Assembly (NCBI GenBank): GCA_965224275.1
Contig: CBDCYR010000009.1
Span: forward strand, 1 to 64,000
Direction of reading: 5' to 3'
Length of the DNA: 64,000 nucleotides
DNA from: CAUZWH01 sp965224275
GTDB taxonomy: Bacteria; Pseudomonadota; Alphaproteobacteria; SHVV01
Part shown: piece after piece, positions 1 through 9,038 of the stretch
Position numbering within the stretch: position 1 is the stretch's first letter
Layout: the number at the start of each line of letters is the position of its first letter
The notes under the pieces: generated by a model
The model's database searches: none
Seen by the model: only the letters and a program-made list of their open reading frames with translations
What the model was told of the DNA's origin: nothing
Translations under genes and position numbers: made by a program

Positions 1-2932
1 AGCTCTCGGAGCCGGTCCGTTTCCGGCGCGGCTGGATGCTGGGCGACGGCACCGGTTGCGGCAAGGGCCGCCAAGTCGCCGCCGTCATCCTCGACAACCG
101 CCTCAAGGGCCGCACGCGATCGCTGTGGTTGTCGCAATCGGACAAGCTGCTGGAAGACGCGCGCCGCGACTGGGCGGCGCTCGGTGGCAGCGAGGACGAC
201 GTGATCCCCCTCGGCAAGTTCCGCCAGGGCGCCAAGATCCCGCAGGAGTCCGGAATCCTCTTCACCACTTACGCGACGCTGCGCTCCCCGGCCCGCCAGG
301 GCCGCGCCTCGCGCCTCGACCAGGTCGTCGGCTGGCTCGCCGGCGGGATGGACGAAGAGACCCGTCATGCCTTCGGGGGCGTGATCGTGTTCGACGAGGC
401 CCACGCCATGGCCAACGCCGCCGGGACCAAGGGCTCGCGGGGACAGGTCGCGCCCTCCCAGCAGGGCCGCGCCGGATTGCGGCTCCAGCACGCCTTGCCC
501 GATGCCCGGATCATGTATGTCTCGGCCACCGGAGCCACCACCGTCCCCGGCCTTGCCTATGCCCAGCGCCTCGGCCTCTGGGGATCGGGCGAGACCCCCT
601 TCGAACAGCGCACGGAATTCGTCATCGCCATGGAAGCGGGCGGTGTGGCGGCAATGGAGGTGGTCGCGCGCGATCTCAAGGCGCTCGGGCTCTACCAGGC
701 CCGCGCGCTCAGCTACGACGGCGTCGAGGTCGATATCCTGGAGCATCCGCTCTCGCCGGAACAGCGGCGCATCTACGATGCCTACGCCGAAGCGTTCAAG
801 GTCATCCATTCCCATCTCGAGATGGCGCTCAAGGCGACCGGCATCATGCAGGACGGCAATACCCTCAACCGCAACGCCAAGTCGGCGGCGCTGTCGGCCT
901 TCGAGGGGGCGAAGCAGCGCTTTTTCGGCCATCTGCTGACCTCCATGAAATGCCCGAGCCTGATCCGTGCCGTGGAGGCCGATCTCGACGCCGGCCGCGC
1001 GGCCGTGGTGCAGCTCGTCTCCACCAACGAAGCGTTGATGGAACGGCGCATTGCGGAGATACCGGCCTCGGAATGGGACGATCTTTCCATCGACCTGACA
1101 CCCCGGGAGCTTGTTCTCGACTATCTCGCCCACGCCTTCCCGGTGCAGTTGCAGGAAGCCTTCACCGACGAGGAAGGCAACCTGATGAGCCGGCCCGTGT
1201 TCGACGGCGACGGCAACCCGGTCCAGTGCCAGGAGGCGCTGGTCGCCCGCGACGAATTGATCGGCAAGCTCGCTTCACTGCCGCCGGTGCAGGCGGCGCT
1301 CGATCAAATCCTCCACCGGTTCGGGCATGATGCCGTCGCCGAGGTCACCGGGCGCTCGCGCCGGGTGCTCAAGCTCACCGACGGTGGAAACGAGCGCCTG
1401 GCGCTGCGTCCCCGGCCGGCTTCGGCCAACCTCGCCGAGACCGCCGCCTTCATGGAGGGGAGCAAGAAGATCCTCGTGTTCTCCATGGCCGGCGGCACCG
1501 GGCGCAGCTATCACGCCGATCTCGGCTGCGGCAATACCGCGCGCCGCGTCCACTATCTGCTCGAGCCCGGTTGGCGGGCCGACCAGGCGATCCAGGGTCT
1601 GTGGGCCGCACCCATCGAACGCACCAGGCCTCCGCGCCCCTGTTCCGCCCGTTGACTACCGATGTGAAGGGCGAGCGGAGGTTCATCGCCACCATCGCGC
1701 GGCGGCTCGATACGCTGGGCGCCATCACCCGGGGCCAGCGGGATTCGCAGTCCGCCATGGGCGAAGGCAACGCCATGTTTCGCGCGGAAGACAATCTGGA
1801 GAGCCCTTACGCCAAGGCGGCGCTGCGCCGCCTCTACATCGCGCTTTGGCACGGCAATATCGCCGACTGGTCCCTGGAGCGTTTCGAGACCGCCACCGGG
1901 CTTTCGCTCACCTATGAAGGCGGGTTGAAGGAAGACCTGCCGCCGATGCCGAAGTTCCTCAACCGGCTGCTGGCGCTGCCCATCGCCGAACAGAATGCGT
2001 TGTTCGCCGCACTGGAGGAACGCATCGCGGCGCTCATCGCCGAAGCCATGGAGTCCGGCTCTTACGACCGGGGCGTCGAGACCGTCCATGCCGATTCCCT
2101 CGTACTCGCCTCCCGCGAGCCGGTGTTCACCCATGAGGCCACCCGGGCCGTCACCGAGCTCTGCGAGATCCAGCGCCGCGACAAGCTGGAGCCGCTGACC
2201 GCCGGGGCCGCGCTTGCGCTTCGGGGAGAGGCCGTCAATTCCGGCCGCGAGACCCGCCTCATGACCAACGAGCGCTCGCGCCGCGCGGCGCTGGTCCTGC
2301 CCCACGTATCGCGCATGCTGGAGGACGGCGGCGTCGAGGAGCGCGTCCGCCTGGTCCGTCCCGCCGCCCGCGAGACCATGGCCCGCGCCGAGCTTGACGC
2401 CTCGACCTGGCGGGAAGCGGACGAGGAACAGTGGCGCGGGCTGTGGGAGGCCGAGATCGGCGGCCTGCCGTCCCACACCGAATCCCGGTTCTGGCTCGTC
2501 ACCGGACTCCTGCTGCCGATCTGGGACCGCGTGCCCGACCGCAACATGCGGGTACGCCGGCTCACCGCCGACAGCGGCGAGCACATGATCGGCCGCGTGC
2601 TCGGTCCCGCCGAGGCCGTCGAGTTCCGCAACGCCCTCGGCCTCGCCGGCGGGCCGGGACTGACCCCGGCCGAGCTGTTCGGCGAGATCATGGATCGCGG
2701 TGCAGCGTTCCCGTTGGCCACGAGCGGGGATCGGGCATGGCGGCTCGCGCGGCGAAGCCTGATGGGCGCCCCCCGGCTGGAGATCGAGGGACCGGCCGAC
2801 GGCGATGTCGGCACCCTCAAGCGCATGGGCTGCGCATCCGAAATCGTCTCATGGCGCACCCGCGTGTTCGTGCCCGACGCGGACGTGCTCGAACGCGTCG
2901 TCGCCCGTTATCCGCTCGCCCAGCCCGCGTAA
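1..2932 (+). pseudogene. Strawberry-notch (SNO) family helicase, 5'-partial and frameshifted
   Basis: The gene runs in from beyond the left edge; the open frame begins at base 3. The first half carries a Walker A motif, GDGTGCGKGRQ, and a DEAH box, VIVFDEAHAM (about 380-410). It ends at QAIQGL near base 1600. Two extra bases (TG, about 1599-1604) then shift the frame. The expected continuation GRTHRTHQ, the family's helicase motif VI region, is read in the next frame to the stop at 2930-2932. SNO proteins are superfamily 2 ATPases common on alphaproteobacterial plasmids and integrative elements; their exact job there is not established. No start codon is seen because the N-terminus is outside the window. 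As it stands the product would stop at 1655 without the C-terminal half. A sequencing error is possible. Confidence 0.85.
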
Positions 2933-3018
2933 CGGGAGGCGCATCATTCGCACGACCATCGCCGGCCCTGCCGTTTCATCACTCTTCGCCAACCGCAACA
3001 CGACAAGGAGACAGACCG

Positions 3019-3162
3019 ATGACCAGCCAATCGCACACGCTTCCCGAAGATCCCGAGTTCGCCTTTTGCCCGGCTTACGATCTAGAGAACAGGCCGCAGC
3101 AGATACGCATTGTCTTTTCCGGCATGACCGGGTTCGTGCCCACGGCGCTTGTAGCGCTCTCG
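3019..3162 (+). pseudogene. Small conserved gene, 5' part, interrupted by the RIT element
   Basis: An ATG at 3019 follows an AAGGAG ribosome-binding site (3005-3010) and lies 86 bases after the helicase stop. The reading frame gives MTSQSHTLPEDPEFAFCPAY and continues to GMTGFVPT, then runs into the 26-bp palindrome and the left terminal repeat of the RIT element. The other half is at 6613-6735, beyond the right terminal repeat. Joined, the two halves make a protein of roughly 80-90 residues. I recognise no catalytic motif. Its position directly after the SNO helicase suggests a helper gene of the same operon. The exact junction is uncertain by a few codons because the target duplication is unclear. 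Confidence 0.6.
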
Positions 3163-3188
3163 CTCAAATGTTGCGCGCAACATTTGAG
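3163..3188. repeat. 26-bp perfect palindrome beside the left RIT end
   Basis: Bases 3163-3188 read the same on both strands (half-site CTCAAATGTTGCG). The palindrome sits three bases outside the left 30-bp terminal repeat of the RIT element and has no copy at the right end. It could be part of the element's outer end, a recombinase site, or the remains of the insertion target. Confidence 0.7.
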
Positions 3189-3191
3189 GCT

Positions 3192-3221
3192 TTATGTGGC
3201 GGTGGCAGGTATGTTGCGGTG
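3192..3221 (+). repeat. RIT left terminal inverted repeat
   Basis: Thirty bases starting TTATGTGGCGGTGGCAGG are matched perfectly, in reverse complement, by 6580-6609. The core AGGTATGTTGCGG recurs inverted at 3263-3275. Confidence 0.9.
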
Positions 3222-3283
3222 GTCTGGATTTCTCCGTTCTGACAGAGACTTGGCCTGAATCTCCGCAACATACCTTTTTGCGA

Positions 3284-4306
3284 TCACAACGACTTTAGGA
3301 AGGCCATCAACCCTTTTTTCTCCTTCCAAGGCCGGCCCTGTTTCGGCTCGACGGCGTCACAAAGGGCTAACGCCTTGGCCTTCATTTCGAGGTCGATCTC
3401 GGTATAGATGTTGGTTGTATTGATCGTGACATGGCCGAGCCATGCACGAATGGTGTTGATGTCCACGCCGGAACGCTGCAGCGTGCAGGCCGTCGTGTGC
3501 CTCAGCACATGAGGGGTGATTTTCCGCCCTTCCAAAGCCGGTACGCTGGCGGCACATCGCTCGACAAGGCGATAGACCCCGAACCGGGTATAGGCTTTTC
3601 GATACCGGCTGAGGAAGACGGGATCATTGGCCGAACGCCCATTTACCAGTTCGGCCAGAACGCCATCGGTTTCTGGCCAGAGCGGGCACTGGCGAATCTT
3701 TCCACCCTTGCCGTGCAGGGTGACCAGGGGGTAGCCGCCATCGCGGCGACCGACCTGTAAATCGCCCACTCTAAGTTGCGTCGCTTCGGAGACACGTGCC
3801 CCCGTGTTGTAGAGAAACAACAGAAGAGCGTATTCGTTCCGGCTTCGGGCAGTCTTGCGATCCGGGACGGCGAGCACGGCATCCATTTCGGCCGTCGTCA
3901 GCCATTCGATCGGCTGCGGCGTCGACTTCTTCGACGGAATGGCACGGATCTGGCCACACCATCCGATAAGCGTCGGATCACGGCTGCCCACGTAGCGAGC
4001 AAACGCGCGAACCGCCGTCAGGCGCTGGTTGCGGGTCTGCGCGGTGCAGCCGCGTTCTTCCTCGATATGGGCGAGGAACTGACGCACCAGTTCGGCCGTG
4101 ATGTCGCGAACCGCGAGCCGGTCATCCGGCTTTTTGAGCTTGGCACAAAGGAACGGCACCAACAGCTTGAAGGTATCCAGATAGCTGTCCCTCGTGTTGC
4201 GGGCCAAGTTGCGCTCGGTCACGACGTGCTCCACGAGAAAGCGTTCGAGCCAAGGGCCCAGAACAGGGGTATCATTCATCGTCGCCTCCCCGGGCATAGC
4301 GCTCAA
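3284..4306 (-). CDS. ritC: Tyrosine recombinase, third gene of the RIT trio (RitC-like)
   Basis: A 340-residue site-specific tyrosine recombinase with an N-terminal SAM-like core-binding domain (LEQFLVEHVV-type start, RNLARNTRDSYLDTF) and a C-terminal catalytic domain. The catalytic set is visible: Arg in TGARVSEATQL, His-x-x-Arg in PHVLRHTTACTL, the GH pair in AWLGHVTINTTNIYTEI, and the Tyr nucleophile in NIYTE. The start at 4306 overlaps the end of the second recombinase by 35 bases, so the three are probably co-translated. The stop at 3284 lies just inside the left end of the element. It should act with its two partners to move the element. Intact. Confidence 0.88.
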   Translation of the reverse strand: MSAMPGEATMNDTPVLGPWLERFLVEHVVTERNLARNTRDSYLDTFKLLVPFLCAKLKKPDDRLAVRDITAELVRQFLAHIEEERGCTAQTRNQRLTAVRAFARYVGSRDPTLIGWCGQIRAIPSKKSTPQPIEWLTTAEMDAVLAVPDRKTARSRNEYALLLFLYNTGARVSEATQLRVGDLQVGRRDGGYPLVTLHGKGGKIRQCPLWPETDGVLAELVNGRSANDPVFLSRYRKAYTRFGVYRLVERCAASVPALEGRKITPHVLRHTTACTLQRSGVDINTIRAWLGHVTINTTNIYTEIDLEMKAKALALCDAVEPKQGRPWKEKKGLMAFLKSL

Positions 4307-5222
4307 AGCGCAGCGATGCCTGTTGCAGAAGTTCGGGCGTCATCGACAGGTAGACTTGGGTACCTGCCACGCTTGCGTGACCGAGATAGGTGGAGAGCAC
4401 CGGCAGCAGCCGTTGCACATCCGCCCCCTGCCGGTACCAAGCGGTCAACCGATGTACGGCAAAGGAGTGACGCAGCGAATGAAGACACGGAGATTGCCGT
4501 GCGCCATCAGCGCCATGGACCCCGGCAGCGCAGAGCAAGTCCGTAAACGCGCCCTGAACGGTCCTTTTTGCCAAGGGTGTACCGTTCTGGTTTGCCAGAA
4601 AGGACGAATCCCTCCCTTCCGGGGCGGGACGTTCCGCACGGCGCACCGCATAGGCGCGCAGTGCATCGACGAGCTGAGGACCGACCGGGACGAGGCGGCT
4701 CTTGTAGAACTTCGAAGTGCGTACAGTCAGCAAAGCGCTCGACAGATCCACATCGGCCAACGTGAGCTTCATTGCCTCTTTCAGCCGCAAGCCGGTTCCG
4801 TAGAGGAGCAGGAGCAGCGTGCGGAACGTGTGGGCATCGAGCTTGAACGCGCGGCTGCGGCTGACGTCTATCGCGCCAAAGAGGCGCCGCAGCTCGTCAT
4901 GGGAGTACACGTACCGGGGTGCCGCCGGCGGCGGCTTCGGCTCGTCCTCCGGAGCAGGCAAGGGCAAGCAACTCGCAAATCCACGGCTGATCGCATAGCG
5001 ATAGAATCCGGCCAGTGTGGAATACTTCTTGGCGCGGTATGGGGTCAGGGGCCCCGTACCGGCAAGAAAGGAGGCAACCTGTGCGGCGGTAATGGTGTCG
5101 CATTCAACGGTACCGTCAACGCTCTTGAGAAAGAGCTTCAATAGGTATGTCTGAGCCCTGAACTCCGCGCCATGGGTGCGTCGCCATGTGATGTATTGAT
5201 CGATTGAGTCTCGGAGCGTCAT
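4272..5222 (-). CDS. ritB: Tyrosine recombinase, second gene of the RIT trio (RitB-like)
   Basis: A 316-residue tyrosine recombinase. Catalytic residues: Arg in TGLRLKEAMKL, His and Arg in LHSLRHSFAVH, GH in YLGHASVAGTQVYL, and Tyr in QVYLSM. The ATG at 5222 overlaps the stop of the first recombinase (ATGA, 5219-5222), the usual sign of translational coupling. Its 3' end overlaps the third gene by 35 bases. No frameshift is seen. In RIT elements all three proteins are kept together, but the division of labour among them is not known in detail. Confidence 0.88.
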   Translation of the reverse strand: MTLRDSIDQYITWRRTHGAEFRAQTYLLKLFLKSVDGTVECDTITAAQVASFLAGTGPLTPYRAKKYSTLAGFYRYAISRGFASCLPLPAPEDEPKPPPAAPRYVYSHDELRRLFGAIDVSRSRAFKLDAHTFRTLLLLLYGTGLRLKEAMKLTLADVDLSSALLTVRTSKFYKSRLVPVGPQLVDALRAYAVRRAERPAPEGRDSSFLANQNGTPLAKRTVQGAFTDLLCAAGVHGADGARQSPCLHSLRHSFAVHRLTAWYRQGADVQRLLPVLSTYLGHASVAGTQVYLSMTPELLQQASLRFERYARGGDDE

Positions 5223-6469
5223 GCCAGACCCCCCAGATCAAAGTCGGCAACTTCCCGAAGCGCATTGAGGTTGACCTTGGCGTACACGGCGGTTGAGGAC
5301 GGGTCTCGGTGGCCGAGATAATCGCCGATCACCTTGAATGACATGCCTTGGTCGAGAAGATGCTGGGCTACAGCATGGCGTAGTGCGTGGGGTCCGCGGC
5401 GCCGACTCACGACGCCGAGGCGATCGAGGCGCCTTGCGACGGTGTTCCTCAATGCCCCTCGTGTTACCGGCCGGAACGGGGCTCTGAGCGTGAGGAAAAG
5501 AGACCGGTCCGAGCGCACAGGACGGACCTCGAGGATGTAGCGAAGAATGGCTTGTCCGACGCCTCGGGAGAGGGGATAGAGATGTGTCCGGCCCGGCTTG
5601 GGACGGCGGACGCGCAGCGTCTCGTTCTCCCAGTCCAGATCGTCCAACTTCAGACCGCTGACCTCGCTGGCCCGCAGGCCGTAAGCGACAAACAGCATCA
5701 GAATGGCGCGGTCGCGCTTGTCGACTGGACGTTCGCCCTCGGTGGTCTCCAGCAGGCGCAGGACATCCTGCCGGTGCAGCCCCGCCGGCACTGGTTCGTC
5801 CAGATAGACTCTTGCAGGCCGGATTGCCTCGGCCATACCCGGCGCGCACCAGCCCCGGTCTTCGGCAAATCGAAAGAAGCCCCGGAGACGCTCCGCGTGG
5901 ACCTTTATCGTGTGCCGGCTGTAGTCTCTCCGCGCGTTCCACGCCGCGATGATCCGGTCGATGTCGGTGAGCCCGACCGAATCCAGTGGAATATGGCTAT
6001 CAGCCAGCCAGTGGAAAAACCGATCTACCGCCTCACAGCAGCCGCGGATCGTCGCTTCGGACAAACCGCGTTCTCTGCGCATCCATGCTTCATAGACATC
6101 GACCTCGTCAGCATAGGGATGGCGCACCTTCTCCGTTTCTTCCAGCCGGCCGAGAAAGCGCAACCATCGGGTTGTACTACCGACGAAACGCTTCCTGTTG
6201 TGGAGCGATGCAGGTCGGGGATGCAGGCGGTATCCCGGACGTGATGGCGCTTTGGATGCGGCATCGACCTGGGATCGGCTGACCTTGTCATCGGCCTGCA
6301 AATCCAGGAGCCGAACCAGGCACAACTGATCTATCGCAATCTTGCGTAAAGTCTCGTGCTTGGCGCCGCGTTCTGCGCAATGCACAAGATATCGAAGTCG
6401 ATCCTCGGCGAGCGGTGCAGTGCGATACAGATGGACTGCAGCGGGCCGTGTGAACAGGTCTTCGAACAT
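5219..6469 (-). CDS. ritA: Tyrosine recombinase, first gene of the RIT trio (RitA-like)
   Basis: A 416-residue tyrosine recombinase with an N-terminal extension of about 100 residues before the core-binding domain, longer than in its two partners. Catalytic residues: Arg in YGLRASEVSGL, HxxR in GPHALRHAVAQH, GH in DYLGHRDPSSTAVY, and Tyr in TAVYAKVN. It is the promoter-proximal gene; its ATG at 6469 lies 110 bases inside the right terminal repeat, where the promoter must sit. It overlaps the next gene by four bases. Confidence 0.88.
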   Translation of the reverse strand: MFEDLFTRPAAVHLYRTAPLAEDRLRYLVHCAERGAKHETLRKIAIDQLCLVRLLDLQADDKVSRSQVDAASKAPSRPGYRLHPRPASLHNRKRFVGSTTRWLRFLGRLEETEKVRHPYADEVDVYEAWMRRERGLSEATIRGCCEAVDRFFHWLADSHIPLDSVGLTDIDRIIAAWNARRDYSRHTIKVHAERLRGFFRFAEDRGWCAPGMAEAIRPARVYLDEPVPAGLHRQDVLRLLETTEGERPVDKRDRAILMLFVAYGLRASEVSGLKLDDLDWENETLRVRRPKPGRTHLYPLSRGVGQAILRYILEVRPVRSDRSLFLTLRAPFRPVTRGALRNTVARRLDRLGVVSRRRGPHALRHAVAQHLLDQGMSFKVIGDYLGHRDPSSTAVYAKVNLNALREVADFDLGGLA

Positions 6470-6579
6470 GAATGTGTCTCCCTCTGGTTGGAGACACGAT
6501 CATCTACGCAGGGCGGCTTCGCGAGAATATGTTGCGCACCAATCAACTAAAACTGTTATTTACCAATAGGTTATACACT

Positions 6580-6609
6580 CACCGCAACATACCTGCCACC
6601 GCCACATAA
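6580..6609 (-). repeat. RIT right terminal inverted repeat
   Basis: This is the perfect reverse complement of 3192-3221. It lies 110 bases upstream of the first recombinase start. The outer side is followed at once by the 3' half of the interrupted small gene. Confidence 0.9.
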
Positions 6610-6612
6610 TCG

Positions 6613-6735
6613 CTCGACGACGCGGAGCTGCTTTGCGACCGACTCAACGCTCGCCTGGGACTCGACCGGGATGCCTGGTCCGCCCTCGTCGGACGTTCCA
6701 TGGCCGCCGGGTACAACGGGTCCCGAGCGCATTGA
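6613..6735 (+). pseudogene. Small conserved gene, 3' part, beyond the RIT element
   Basis: From base 6613 the plus strand reads LDDAELLCDRLNARLGLD and on through DAWSALVGRSMAAGY to a TGA at 6733-6735. It has no start codon of its own and begins four bases after the right RIT repeat. It reads naturally on from FVPT at the end of the 3019-3162 fragment, so the two are halves of one gene split by the insertion. Function unknown. Confidence 0.6.
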
Positions 6736-6870
6736 GGCTTGCACGGCCAAGCCCGTGCGGCGGGGCCCGTCGATTGGCGGGCACGAACGCAGGCAACACA
6801 GTGGAGAATGGAAACCGCGGAATGCCATGGCATGGCGGCAAACGGGTAAACAGCGAGACGCCGCTGGGAA

Positions 6871-6995
6871 TTAACCGCCGGATCGGGCGTCCGCGACGAT
6901 CTCCTTCAAGCGGGTGCCGTTGACGGCGCCCGGAACCAGAGTCTCCCCGATCACGAAAGCGGGCGTCCCCCGGATGCCGAGCCTCTGGGCTAACC
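6871..6995 (-). pseudogene. DsbA-family thiol oxidoreductase, C-terminal fragment
   Basis: The minus strand encodes AQRLGIRGTPAFVIGETLVP followed by GAVNGTRLKEIVADARSGG and a stop at 6871-6873. The cis-proline loop (GTPAFVIG) and the closing helix are typical of the C-terminal end of periplasmic DsbA-like disulfide oxidoreductases. The CxxC active site, the thioredoxin core and the signal peptide are absent; upstream sequence is unrelated. About 40 of the usual 200 or more residues remain, so this is a dead remnant. Confidence 0.6.
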
Positions 6996-7023
6996 GAGAC
7001 CACCTCAGTCCATATCGTCCGGG

Positions 7024-7212
7024 CTAGGCGCCCTTGCTGTTCTTGGTAATGACGAATCCGGCAGCGCTTTTCCCCTTGGACCGGCGAATTGTGTAACCGT
7101 AGGTGCCAAGGTTAATTTTAGAGGCCGCCAAAGGGGCCAATGCAGCTTCAATTTTCTGCGCGATAGCATCCGGTTCGTCCTCGGGTTTATTGTCTACTGG
7201 ATTTTCAGCCAT
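7024..7212 (-). CDS. Small hypothetical protein (62 aa)
   Basis: The frame MAENPVDNKPEDEPDAIAQK continues to a short basic C-terminus (RRSKGKSAAGFVITKNSKGA). There is no signal peptide, membrane span or recognised motif. The acidic N-terminus and basic C-terminus suggest a soluble, possibly nucleic-acid-associated protein. It stands alone between the DsbA remnant and the IS1595-type transposase, with no strong ribosome-binding site. I do not recognise the family. Confidence 0.4.
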   Translation of the reverse strand: MAENPVDNKPEDEPDAIAQKIEAALAPLAASKINLGTYGYTIRRSKGKSAAGFVITKNSKGA

Positions 7213-7384
7213 TTGGAAAACGCCTCGTCGGCGATCCTGTTACCAACTGACTTTCGAAGTGCCGCGAGTTTGCGCTGGTGTCCCTTCGACAAGGCGGTGT
7301 TATCTATACCAGTCATTTGCTATCCCTTTCGTATCGTTCCCGACATGTCCGGAACGACCGTGGACCGGACGGTTGGATTGCACT

Positions 7385-8348
7385 GTAAGGCTTATCCCTG
7401 TAGCTCCGGTGCGATCAACATCTTGTAAGTCGCCGGCTTGATTGCGACGCCGATGTCGAGGATGGAGCGGAAAGCGGCGTGGCGGGTTCGGCGCCGGTTG
7501 AAGCGGAAGACGAACTCGTCGAGGTAGGATTGCAGGTGTTGGCGTCGGAGGCCGTGGTAGACGCCCAGCGCCCAGGTCTTGAGGTTGGCGAAGACGCGAT
7601 GAACCCAGGGCAGGACGATATGGGCGGCCATGTTTCCAACGACGTGGGGGTCGTGTGTGATGCCGGACGCGCCGGGGTAGCCGGCCCAGCCGTCGGTCCT
7701 GGCAGTGGTGCCGGTGGCGAGGTTGGCGCCCAGGAAGGCGTGCAGGCTGTCGGCGGAGAAGTCCTCGATCCGCGCCAGGCGGATCCGGCCGGGCCCACCC
7801 TCGCCGACCTCGACAGCGCCGGCGACCAACAGTTTGCCTTGGTGGCTACGCCTGCCGCCGCCGCTCGGCGGGTCGTCCTTGGAGCGGCAAGAGATCAAGC
7901 TTTCGTCCACTTCGACCAGGCCCGCCAGCGGCATGCGCTCCGGTGCGACCATGGCCCGGCGCAGCTTGGTGGTGAGCAACCATGCGGTCTTGTAGGAACC
8001 CAGGCCGAGCTGCTTCTGGAGTTGCAGCGCCGAGATCCCGTTGGAGTGCGTGGCCATCAGATAGGCGGCCCAGAACCACGCGGTCAGCGCCAGCTTGGAG
8101 CCGTGCATCACCGTACCGGCCGTTACCGAGGTCTGCTTGCGACAGTCGGCGCATTCATGGGTGTGGGCCTTGGTCGCAAGCGCCCATCCTCGGCTGCCGC
8201 CACAGGCCGGACAGACGAAGCCTGCCGGCCAGCGCAAGGTGGCCAGGTAGGCGGCGCAGGCATCCTCGTCTGGAAAACGCTGTTGGAACTCCAACAGGGA
8301 ACGGGGGAAGTCGGTCATTTCTGGGGTCCTTGCTGGATAGCCATCGTT
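7385..8348 (-). mobile_element. IS1595-family insertion sequence (boundaries approximate)
   Basis: The element is defined by its transposase (7392-8318). Candidate imperfect ends are AGGCTTATCCCTG at about 7388-7400 on the left and GGATAGCC near 8335-8342 on the right, which match only loosely in inverted orientation. No target duplication was found, so the limits are tentative. The left motif AGGCTTATCCCTG recurs near 14000 without a transposase, which supports its being an IS end. Confidence 0.5.
7392..8318 (-). CDS. IS1595-family (ISXO2-like) transposase
   Basis: A 308-residue transposase. An N-terminal zinc-ribbon has two CxxC pairs (CPACGGSRGW and CADCRKQTSV). A DDE-type catalytic domain follows, with Asp in LVEVDESLI and Asp in ARTDGWAGY. 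The conserved HRVFANLKTWALGVYHGLRR block and the C-terminal FNRRRTRHAAFRSIL segment are typical of ISXO2-like enzymes. Length and motifs are complete. The ATG at 8318 is preceded by few obvious signals; the gene stands alone within its element. Confidence 0.88.
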   Translation of the reverse strand: MTDFPRSLLEFQQRFPDEDACAAYLATLRWPAGFVCPACGGSRGWALATKAHTHECADCRKQTSVTAGTVMHGSKLALTAWFWAAYLMATHSNGISALQLQKQLGLGSYKTAWLLTTKLRRAMVAPERMPLAGLVEVDESLISCRSKDDPPSGGGRRSHQGKLLVAGAVEVGEGGPGRIRLARIEDFSADSLHAFLGANLATGTTARTDGWAGYPGASGITHDPHVVGNMAAHIVLPWVHRVFANLKTWALGVYHGLRRQHLQSYLDEFVFRFNRRRTRHAAFRSILDIGVAIKPATYKMLIAPELQG

Positions 8349-8434
8349 TCCGGGGGAACGGGCCGAGCGGCATCGCTTGCGTTTGTCGGACCGGAAAAAC
8401 GTGGCCGGCGCGCGCGTCTTAAACGTGAGATGAG

Positions 8435-8489
8435 ACGGATTCGGAGGGAATCGCTAGAAGCCGGTTCTTGTAAAATCCACCGAATCCGT
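8435..8489. promoter_or_regulatory. 10-bp inverted repeat upstream of the membrane-protein gene
   Basis: ACGGATTCGG (8435-8444) and CCGAATCCGT (8480-8489) form a perfect inverted repeat with a 35-base spacer, extendable by a few further pairs. It sits about 65 bases before the start of the membrane-protein gene and could be an operator or a transcript hairpin. No other support. Confidence 0.35.
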
Positions 8490-8554
8490 GGCATGCCGGT
8501 ATACGCACGGTTATTTTGGCGGCGATGACAGCTTCACACCTGTTGGAGAATGGA

Positions 8555-9013
8555 ATGTTCGGCAACCCCTCTCTGCACACACGTCTTGTTGTCGGCAAGG
8601 GGCTTGGTGCGCTTTTCGGTGTCATCGGCTTTATATATCTGACCGTAATTCCGGTCGACGATGACAACCTGCTGCGTTGGGGAATCCTGCTGTGGTACAC
8701 AACGTTCGGCGCCATCATCGGAATTTTTGGCGTCTATACGTGGCACCCCGTGTTGCGGCTATCGATGCCGGGTTGGTTTCTGGCCCCCCTAATCGGGTCA
8801 TGGCTTAACTTCGTGCTGGTATTCTTCGCTTACGATTCCCTTGCGGCAGCGCAGGCGGCGATATTCGGCGCCGGCGGGATCTTCGCGTCACCGTTTTGGT
8901 TTGCTGCGGAAGGCGCCGTTCTGGGATCAGTAATTGGCTACTTCGCTACCCGTTTCGGAGGCGAAGGCCCCGGGACGGTCAAGCCAAGAGCTTTGTCAAC
9001 TGGTGCCCTCTGA
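8555..9013 (+). CDS. Small integral membrane protein of unknown function
   Basis: About 152 residues. I chose the ATG at 8555 (MFGNPSLHTRLVV) because GGAGA lies five bases upstream; in-frame ATGs at 8516 and 8525 lack this. The protein has about four hydrophobic spans (GLGALFGVIGFIYLTVI; WGILLWYTTFGAIIGIFGVY; APLIGSWLNFVLVFFAY; FFAAEGAVLGSVIGYFATRF-like), so it is an inner-membrane protein. No catalytic motif is seen. Its stop lies 25 bases before the IS256 insertion at 9039, so the gene itself is whole. Confidence 0.65.
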   Translation: MFGNPSLHTRLVVGKGLGALFGVIGFIYLTVIPVDDDNLLRWGILLWYTTFGAIIGIFGVYTWHPVLRLSMPGWFLAPLIGSWLNFVLVFFAYDSLAAAQAAIFGAGGIFASPFWFAAEGAVLGSVIGYFATRFGGEGPGTVKPRALSTGAL

Positions 9014-9038
9014 AGGGACCCCTTTTCCGGTTTGCGGC

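Larger units (their letters stand above)
3192..6609 (-). mobile_element. RIT element (recombinase-in-trio) with 30-bp terminal inverted repeats
   Basis: Three consecutive, overlapping tyrosine recombinase genes on the minus strand lie between perfect 30-bp inverted repeats at 3192-3221 and 6580-6609. This matches the RIT organisation (ritA-ritB-ritC). The 3.4-kb element carries no other cargo. Inside each end is a second, inverted copy of the repeat core: CCGCAACATACCT at 3263-3275 on the left, and an ATATGTTGCGCACC variant at about 6528-6541 on the right. These resemble paired recombinase-binding sites. The element splits a small gene whose two halves are both still present, so this is a real and probably recent insertion. 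All three recombinases look intact, so it may still be active. Confidence 0.9.

Noticed and set aside
1553..2584. 343-residue minus-strand open frame
   Set aside because: Antisense to the SNO helicase C-terminal half; composition of a shadow frame.
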